Below are positions 59,151 through 64,000 of a stretch of 64,000 nt of DNA, piece after piece; within the stretch, counting starts at the first letter, position 1; the number at the start of each line of letters is the position of its first letter. The notes below the pieces were generated by a model. The model was not told where the DNA came from and made no database searches. It worked only from the letters and a program-made list of their open reading frames with translations. This stretch comes from UBA1756 sp045222555 (GTDB taxonomy: Bacteria > Bacteroidota > Bacteroidia > Bacteroidales > WCHB1-69). The stretch is from NCBI GenBank assembly GCA_045222555.1, contig JBGUYY010000088.1, positions 1-64,000 of the forward strand, read 5' to 3'. Both the position numbers and the translations under genes were made by a program.

Positions 59151-60278
59151 TTATCCTTTATTAACTGCCGCCAAAAGCGCTTTGGCCACATTTTCCTGCA
59201 GCTCATCGGTCAGTTCAGTGTGCATAGGCAACGACAGCACCGTGTCGGCCAGTTGCTCTGCCACTGGGAAATCCCCACGCTGGTGGCCCAAGAAGGCGAA
59301 GGCGGGTTGCAGATGCAACGGCACAGGATAATATACCATGCTGGGAATGCCAGCCGCCTTCAGTTCCTGCTGCACCTGCGCACGGTTCACATTGTCGGCG
59401 AGGCGCACCGTGTACTGGTGATACACATGCGTGCTGCGGGATGCCACCTGCGGCACAGTAAGCTGATCGCAACCTGCCAGCAGCTGATCGTACTTGACCG
59501 CTGCCGCCTGCCGCGCTTGGGTGTACTCTTCCAGATGGCGCAACTTCACATTGAGCACCGCCGCCTGCAACGTGTCAAGCCGCGAGTTGAGGCCAATACG
59601 CTCGTGGTGGTACTTCTGCACCGATCCGTGGTTGGCGATGCTGACTGCCACTGTCGCTAAATTCTCATCACGGGTGAACAAAGCTCCTCCGTCACCAAAG
59701 CAACCCAAGTTTTTGCTGGGGAAGAAGGAGGTGCAACCGAAGGTGCCCATTGTGCCGGCCATGCTCACGGTACCGTCGGAAAAGGTGTAGGCAGCCCCGA
59801 TGGCCTGGCAGGCATCTTCCACCACATACAAGTTGTGACTCCGCGCAATCTCCAAAAGCGGCTCCATCTCCGCACACTGCCCAAAAAGATGCACCGGCAT
59901 GATGACCTTGGTGCGAGAGGTGATGGCCTTCTCGACTTGGGTGACATCCATATTGAAAGTCTGCCCATCCACGTCAACAAACACCGGTTTCAGTCCTAAA
60001 AGTGCAATGACTTCTGCGGTGGCGATGAAAGTAAAAGGGGTGGTGATGACCTCATCGCCCGGGTGAAGACCCAATGTCATCAGCGCAATTTGAAGCGCAT
60101 CGGTGCCGTTTCCGCAAGTCACCACCTTGGCACCACCTAAATAATGCGCCAGGTTTTCCTCAAACTCCTTCACCGCGGCTCCGCGTATAAATTCCCCGTT
60201 TTCAATCACTTCCGCCCACGCAGAATCAACTTCATCCTTGATTTTCAGATACTGATTGTGCAAATTTACCATCTGCAT
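59151..60278 (-). CDS. DegT/DnrJ/EryC1 sugar aminotransferase
   Basis: A 375-residue PLP aminotransferase acting on nucleotide-linked keto sugars. The start MQMVNLHNQYLKIK at 60278 lies just after the -7 box at 60298-60305; the second Met at 60272 is an alternative. Motifs: GNGTDALQIAL, DEVITTPFTFIATAEV, VEDACQAIGA, the Schiff-base Lys in FFPSKNLGCFGDGG, and GLNSRLDTLQAAVL. It heads an operon ending in rfbC, which suggests synthesis of a dTDP-amino sugar for surface glycans; the exact sugar is unknown. Confidence 0.92.
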   Translation of the reverse strand: MQMVNLHNQYLKIKDEVDSAWAEVIENGEFIRGAAVKEFEENLAHYLGGAKVVTCGNGTDALQIALMTLGLHPGDEVITTPFTFIATAEVIALLGLKPVFVDVDGQTFNMDVTQVEKAITSRTKVIMPVHLFGQCAEMEPLLEIARSHNLYVVEDACQAIGAAYTFSDGTVSMAGTMGTFGCTSFFPSKNLGCFGDGGALFTRDENLATVAVSIANHGSVQKYHHERIGLNSRLDTLQAAVLNVKLRHLEEYTQARQAAAVKYDQLLAGCDQLTVPQVASRSTHVYHQYTVRLADNVNRAQVQQELKAAGIPSMVYYPVPLHLQPAFAFLGHQRGDFPVAEQLADTVLSLPMHTELTDELQENVAKALLAAVNKG

Positions 60279-60297
60279 CGCTTTCGATTTTGGTTTG

Positions 60298-60305
60298 CAA
60301 AAATA
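60298..60305 (-). promoter_or_regulatory. -7 box for DegT-kinase-radical SAM-rfbC
   Basis: TATTTTTG on the minus strand, 19 bases before the ATG at 60278. Confidence 0.62.
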
Positions 60306-60382
60306 CAAATTTCCACTCAAGAAAAAAATCTCCCACACATCTCTTTTCCTTTCTATTCATAAAAAAATATAATTTTCTGCAT

Positions 60383-60416
60383 TTTGTGAGTATTTCATGA
60401 AAAAATTGTATCTTTG
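60383..60416 (+). promoter_or_regulatory. Strong promoter of T9SS protein gene
   Basis: TTTG (60383-60386), a 22-base spacer and TATCTTTG (60409-60416). The 18 bases AAAAAATTGTATCTTTGC around the -7 box are identical to the minus strand of the CRISPR repeat. Confidence 0.82.
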
Positions 60417-60453
60417 CCGCCGAAAATCATTTATTAACCAAAATATTAATGTT

Positions 60454-61860
60454 ATGAAAAAACTTTTTACTCTTGTCGTTGTGATGACGCTCGTCGTAGC
60501 TTCATTCGCACAGATCAATCAGAAGCGCATTTATCCTTTGGATGAACCCGTTTCTATGGACGTTCGTTCTGGTTGGATGGGTTGGAGCCCGAGCCAGTAC
60601 TACACCGTTTATGATCCGGATGATATCTACATCACCCGTTTGAACTCTTATGGTACCCTCAATGCTGGTGACCAGATTGAGAAAGTTAAATTCTACTGGA
60701 GAGCTACTTACAATGATGATAACAATGTGGAGCAGAACTCTGATCCCGATTTCTCCATCATTATCTACACTGGTGGTAACATTAACTGGGTTTCACCTGT
60801 AGTTTATGTTGACGATATCAGCAACGCTGGTCGTAACACCTTTGAAGCTTCTGATATGGGTACTGCTGCTTACACCCAGAACTACTCATGCCAGGAAGAA
60901 GGTTGGCAGGAAGTTACTCTTACCACCCCCTATACCGTCACTGGTAACGAAGGTGAAATTTGGGTGGGTATCCACTGCCACGGCACCACCACTGGTTTGA
61001 TCAACTGCGAAGCTGAACCTGGTACTGACTGGGGTCAGGCTCTTTACAGATATGAAACCGCCAGCAACGGCACCGTGCTGACTATTCCTTTGTACTACTA
61101 TGACGATGCTCGCACCATGATTACTACGGCAAGATATTGCCTCTTGGCTTATGTTAACGATGGCCAGGCTTTCACCCCGAAGAGCGACATGGTTGCTAGA
61201 ATTTATGATCCTCAGGATGACCAGACCTATCCCGATGAAGTTACTGAAATCGAAGTTGACCAGTATACTGACTCTCTCTATTTCTATGGTGGCTTCTTCA
61301 ACATGGGTCCTGATATTTCCTATGGTACCTACATGGTCAGCATCTATTTGGATAAAGAAGGCATGGATCCCCTCTATCTGATGGAACCCGAATCCGCTTT
61401 CGGCGATCCTGATACTTTGGAAGTAAACTATGGTACTCGTTTCCACATTACCTTCTTCAGCATTGAAGACGAAATGGCCGAACTCCAAGAAATGGGTTAC
61501 GATTGGCCTCTCACCCTTTGCTTCAACGTTGAATATCAAAGCGCTGCTGGTTATGGTGGAATTGACGATAACGCCAGCAATAACACCTATTGCGTTAACT
61601 ACATCTATAACAACGGCATCAATGAGAAAACCAACAACCTGATGGTTTATCCGAACCCCGCTTGCAACGAAATCCACATCGACAACGTGGCTGGCGCTCA
61701 GGTTTCTATCTTCAACATCGCTGGTCAGGAAGTGATGAGCATCGAAAATGCTGACGCTTCTGCTACCATCAACGTGGCTAACCTCACCGAAGGTCTCTAT
61801 GTTGTGCGCGTTGTGAACGGCAATGAAGTTTCCACCAGCAAGGTGAACATCGTTCGCTAA
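60454..61860 (+). CDS. T9SS-secreted surface protein, likely highly expressed
   Basis: A 468-residue exported protein. The start at 60454 (MKKLFTLVVVMTLVVASFAQ) gives a classic signal peptide and follows the promoter at 60383-60416; upstream in-frame Met codons lie before the transcription start. The body is beta-rich without an enzymatic motif (SQYYTVYDPDDIYITRLNSYG, IWVGIHCHGTT). A T9SS type A sorting domain ends it (about 400-468; MVYPNPACNEIHIDN, GLYVVRVVNGNEVSTSKV). It uses T-ending codons such as GGT, GCT and GTT much more than its neighbours, as abundant proteins do. Flanked by its own promoter and terminator. Confidence 0.85.
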   Translation: MKKLFTLVVVMTLVVASFAQINQKRIYPLDEPVSMDVRSGWMGWSPSQYYTVYDPDDIYITRLNSYGTLNAGDQIEKVKFYWRATYNDDNNVEQNSDPDFSIIIYTGGNINWVSPVVYVDDISNAGRNTFEASDMGTAAYTQNYSCQEEGWQEVTLTTPYTVTGNEGEIWVGIHCHGTTTGLINCEAEPGTDWGQALYRYETASNGTVLTIPLYYYDDARTMITTARYCLLAYVNDGQAFTPKSDMVARIYDPQDDQTYPDEVTEIEVDQYTDSLYFYGGFFNMGPDISYGTYMVSIYLDKEGMDPLYLMEPESAFGDPDTLEVNYGTRFHITFFSIEDEMAELQEMGYDWPLTLCFNVEYQSAAGYGGIDDNASNNTYCVNYIYNNGINEKTNNLMVYPNPACNEIHIDNVAGAQVSIFNIAGQEVMSIENADASATINVANLTEGLYVVRVVNGNEVSTSKVNIVR

Positions 61861-61880
61861 TTGGTAGAACACTACATCAT

Positions 61881-61914
61881 AAAAAACACCTCCATCACGG
61901 AGGTGTTTTTTTTT
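61881..61914 (+). terminator. Rho-independent terminator
   Basis: Stem AACACCTCC/GGAGGTGTT with loop ATCAC (about 61885-61907), followed by a run of T. Confidence 0.92.
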
Positions 61915-61969
61915 ATACAATATTTTAAAGCATCTGCCGTTGAAAGCAGTGTAAAACTAAGAAACTTCT

Positions 61970-62548
61970 ATGCGTCTTTTCATCGCTTTCCGTCTGCAAC
62001 TTGCCGCTGAATACGACCTGCTTCGTTCAGAACTGCGCCGGCGCACCCCCTACGACACCATCAACTGGGTGGCCGATGACCTCAACCACCTCACCCTCCG
62101 CTTTATCGGAAAAACTCCCTCCACACAAGTACGCCCCATCGCTGAAAAACTGCAAACTATCGCTGCCCACACTCCTTTCCTCGATCTCGATATCAACAAA
62201 CTTGGCGTTTTCGGCAGCCACTACGCTCCTAAAGTAATTTGGCTCGGCATAGAGAAAACGCCTCATCTGCAACAACTCTATAATGAAGTCGATGAAGCTC
62301 TCCAACAATTGAACTTCACCCTTCCAAAAGAGAATTTTGTACCCCACATCACACTCGGAAGAATCAAGGAATTAGACAACAAAAAAAGGTTCTGGCAGAT
62401 GTTCGAAGAACTTCAACCCGAATATCATCAGCATTTTCATTTCACCCACCTCTCTTTAATACGCAGCCAGCTCGAAAAAAACGGGCCTATTTACACCACC
62501 CTCTACGATTTTCCATTGGCAGCTGAACAATCTTCCCAAAACGTATAA
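61970..62548 (+). CDS. thpR: RNA 2',3'-cyclic phosphodiesterase
   Basis: A 192-residue 2H-phosphoesterase opening 2',3'-cyclic phosphates in RNA. Two HxT catalytic motifs are present, HLTLRFIG (about 42) and HITLGRI (about 126), in two lobes beginning MRLFIAFRL. Normal length. No clear TAnnTTTG box lies in the 50 bases upstream. The permease gene follows after 6 bases. Confidence 0.93.
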   Translation: MRLFIAFRLQLAAEYDLLRSELRRRTPYDTINWVADDLNHLTLRFIGKTPSTQVRPIAEKLQTIAAHTPFLDLDINKLGVFGSHYAPKVIWLGIEKTPHLQQLYNEVDEALQQLNFTLPKENFVPHITLGRIKELDNKKRFWQMFEELQPEYHQHFHFTHLSLIRSQLEKNGPIYTTLYDFPLAAEQSSQNV

Positions 62549-62554
62549 ACTACC

Positions 62555-63559
62555 ATGAAAAAAAAACTCGCCTACATTCTCGTTCCCATCCTTCTCATTG
62601 CTGCCGCCATGGTGGCCACCGCCATCGGGGTGGTCTCCATCCCGCACGAGGCCATCGGGTCCATTCTGAAGGCCAAGCTGACAGGCGGAACAGTGGCAGA
62701 AGAGTGGCAGATCTACGAGATGACGCTTTGGAACCTGCGCATCCCCCGCATCCTGATGAGCCTGCTGGCAGGTAGCGCCCTCGCCATCTGTGGCGCCGCC
62801 TTTCAGTCTATTTTCCGCAACCCCATCTGCGACCCCTACATCCTCGGCATCTCTTCGGGTGCCTCCCTCGGCGCCGCTATCGCCATCATCACCGGACTCT
62901 CCGCCTTTACTTTCGGACTTCCCTCCGCCGCTATGGTCTCCGCCCTCGGCACGCTCTTCCTTATCATCGGCTTCGCCTTTTTAGGACGACAAAAATCCGT
63001 GAAGACACTTCTGCTCGCCGGTATCGCCATCAACTTCCTTATCTCTGCCATCATCACTTTGCTTATGGTCGTCCATCAAGAGTCTTTTGAACAGATCATC
63101 TACTGGACTATGGGTAGCTTCGCCTCCTCTTCTTGGTCCTCTACCATCATTCTCTTTTTTATGCTGGTGGCTTGCTCTATTTTCCTTTTCTTCAACACCA
63201 AAAATCTCAATATCCTTCAATTAGGGCGCGATACGGCACAATCCTCCGGTGTAAATGTCCAGCGCACCACCCTCAGCGTCCTGATTGTTTCTTCCATTCT
63301 TATTGCTGCTACCGTAGCCTGCTGCGGTGTCATCGGTTTCGTGGGTCTCATCATTCCCCACATCGTGCGCCTCATTTTTGGCAATAACAACCGCACCGTC
63401 TTTTTCTTCTCTCTCTGCTTCGGAGCTCTCTTCTGCCTTCTTGCTGATACCCTCGCCCGATCCATCGTCGCCCGTTCTGAACTCCCTGTGGGAAGTATTA
63501 CCGCCCTCATCGGTGCCCCCTATTTTATCTTCCTCCTTCTTACCAAGAAAAAATTCTGA
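62555..63559 (+). CDS. FecCD-family ABC transporter permease
   Basis: A 334-residue inner-membrane permease of the BtuC/FhuB/FecCD type for import of iron-siderophores, heme or cobalamin. About nine hydrophobic helices are visible. Family motifs: LWNLRIPRILMSLLAGSALAICGAAFQSIFRNPICDPYILGISSGAS (in consecutive pieces), the ATPase-contacting region near GCCGVIGFVGLIIPHIVRLIFG and a terminal SITALIGAPYFIFLLLTKKK. The ATP-binding and substrate-binding partners are not in the window; downstream is a non-coding region. Substrate cannot be assigned. Confidence 0.92.
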   Translation: MKKKLAYILVPILLIAAAMVATAIGVVSIPHEAIGSILKAKLTGGTVAEEWQIYEMTLWNLRIPRILMSLLAGSALAICGAAFQSIFRNPICDPYILGISSGASLGAAIAIITGLSAFTFGLPSAAMVSALGTLFLIIGFAFLGRQKSVKTLLLAGIAINFLISAIITLLMVVHQESFEQIIYWTMGSFASSSWSSTIILFFMLVACSIFLFFNTKNLNILQLGRDTAQSSGVNVQRTTLSVLIVSSILIAATVACCGVIGFVGLIIPHIVRLIFGNNNRTVFFFSLCFGALFCLLADTLARSIVARSELPVGSITALIGAPYFIFLLLTKKKF

Positions 63560-63605
63560 ATTTTTACTCATATTTCGCTAAGTATCTTATTCTTAGAAAG
63601 ATTAT

Positions 63606-64000
63606 TTTTCAACGTTGTCTTGTTGAAAATTATTGATAACTCACCCCTTTTCAACATACCCCATACCGCCGTTTACGTCACTCAAAAAGTTATCAGATTT
63701 TATCAAAAATATTCTCACAATCCCCATTCCTATTTTCAACATTCCATCATTTTTCAACCCCAAATTTTTTTCAACAATCCCTCTTTTCAACACCTTTAAT
63801 TCGGAAAAATTCTCTCAATGGAAATCAAAACATTAACCTCATTTTCTTATGTTGAAAAGCAGTTAGTAAATGCTGATAACTTAAAATGCAAAAGTTTTTC
63901 AGAAAAGTTATCCCAGTTGTCAACACCATTATTATCCTATTAAATTCCTTCCTTTTTTTTTATTTTTTAATTTCTATAAAATAAAGATATAATAAAAATA
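63606..64000. other. Candidate chromosomal replication origin (partial)
   Basis: Exact TTTTCAACA occurs at 63648-63656, 63733-63741, 63768-63776 and 63784-63792, and on the other strand at 63621-63629 and 63850-63858. Close relatives lie at 63606-63614 (TTTTCAACG), 63751-63759 (TTTTCAACC) and 63917-63925 (TTGTCAACA). TTATCA-type variants are interspersed at 63690 and 63700 (plus strand) and at 63871 (minus strand), with TTATCC at 63908. These resemble divergent DnaA boxes (consensus TTATCCACA). A nearly pure A/T stretch begins near 63926 and runs to the window end, as a DNA-unwinding element would. No real gene is seen in 63560-64000, and 63560-63605 holds nothing recognisable. Confidence 0.6.

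Noticed and set aside
63633..63836. A 67-codon plus-strand frame in the right-hand non-coding region
   Set aside because: It is a run of Ser, Pro, Phe and Ile created by the TTTTCAACA cluster and T-rich DNA; it has no start signal or motif.

Overview
The window reads as a chromosomal segment of an uncultured-type member of the Bacteroidales (phylum Bacteroidota). Four things point there. Start sites are preceded by the Bacteroidota -7 box TAnnTTTG instead of Shine-Dalgarno sequences. Two secreted proteins end in type IX secretion (T9SS) sorting domains. Several families are typical of the phylum: FISUMP-domain surface proteins, DUF3467 just after rpoC, and a DUF4296-like lipoprotein. The CRISPR repeat is 47 bp long, as in Bacteroidota type II-C arrays. 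No rRNA genes, insertion sequences or prophage were seen.

Layout. 1-870: the end of a CRISPR array whose last repeat is split by a 61-bp GC-rich palindromic element, then a decayed coiled-coil gene. 871-8414: an internally deleted SanA/YdcF protein, a TonB-like protein, a MurL-type epimerase candidate, the TrkA/TrkH potassium system, tRNA-Glu(CTC), a HAD phosphatase and Ffh. 8466-14224 (minus): a beta-CASP nuclease, tRNA-Glu(TTC), a LytM protein lacking a zinc ligand, an aspartate aminotransferase and a lysozyme-like protein. 14425-19317: dapA, a large T9SS-secreted M14 carboxypeptidase and cdd. 19376-28944: tRNA-Arg(CCG), tilS, a beta-barrel/HhH/DciA-like set, rlmD, dapB and glmM. 29186-33856: a three-gene surface-protein operon (two FISUMP proteins around a tandem-repeat stalk protein). 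33921-40491: DPP-IV-like peptidase, WYL regulator, threonine synthase, lipoprotein, CreD. 40551-52163 (minus): secE-nusG-rplKAJL-rpoBC-DUF3467. 52508-63559: punA, lipoproteins, RNase H, prs, folA, a DegT/kinase/radical SAM/rfbC operon, an apparently highly expressed T9SS protein, thpR and an orphan FecCD permease. 63606-64000: a dense cluster of TTTTCAACA 9-mers followed by an AT-rich stretch, a candidate replication origin.

How the parts fit. Much of the window is housekeeping: transcription and translation machinery, the diaminopimelate/threonine branch (aspartate aminotransferase, dapA, dapB, thrC), peptidoglycan precursors (glmM, the MurL candidate), nucleotide metabolism (prs, cdd, punA) and folate metabolism (folA). 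Accessory material is the CRISPR end and the surface-protein genes. The most interesting signals are: (i) every CRISPR repeat carries a promoter with the same -33/-7 geometry as strong promoters elsewhere in the window, pointing to repeat-driven crRNA transcription; (ii) the terminal repeat is broken at that promoter by a palindromic insertion; (iii) the putative origin at the right edge, with the ribosomal/RNA polymerase operon transcribed away from it; (iv) a structured leader RNA upstream of secE; (v) a probable MurL route to D-glutamate in peptidoglycan. All calls are from reading sequence and motifs; no database search was run.
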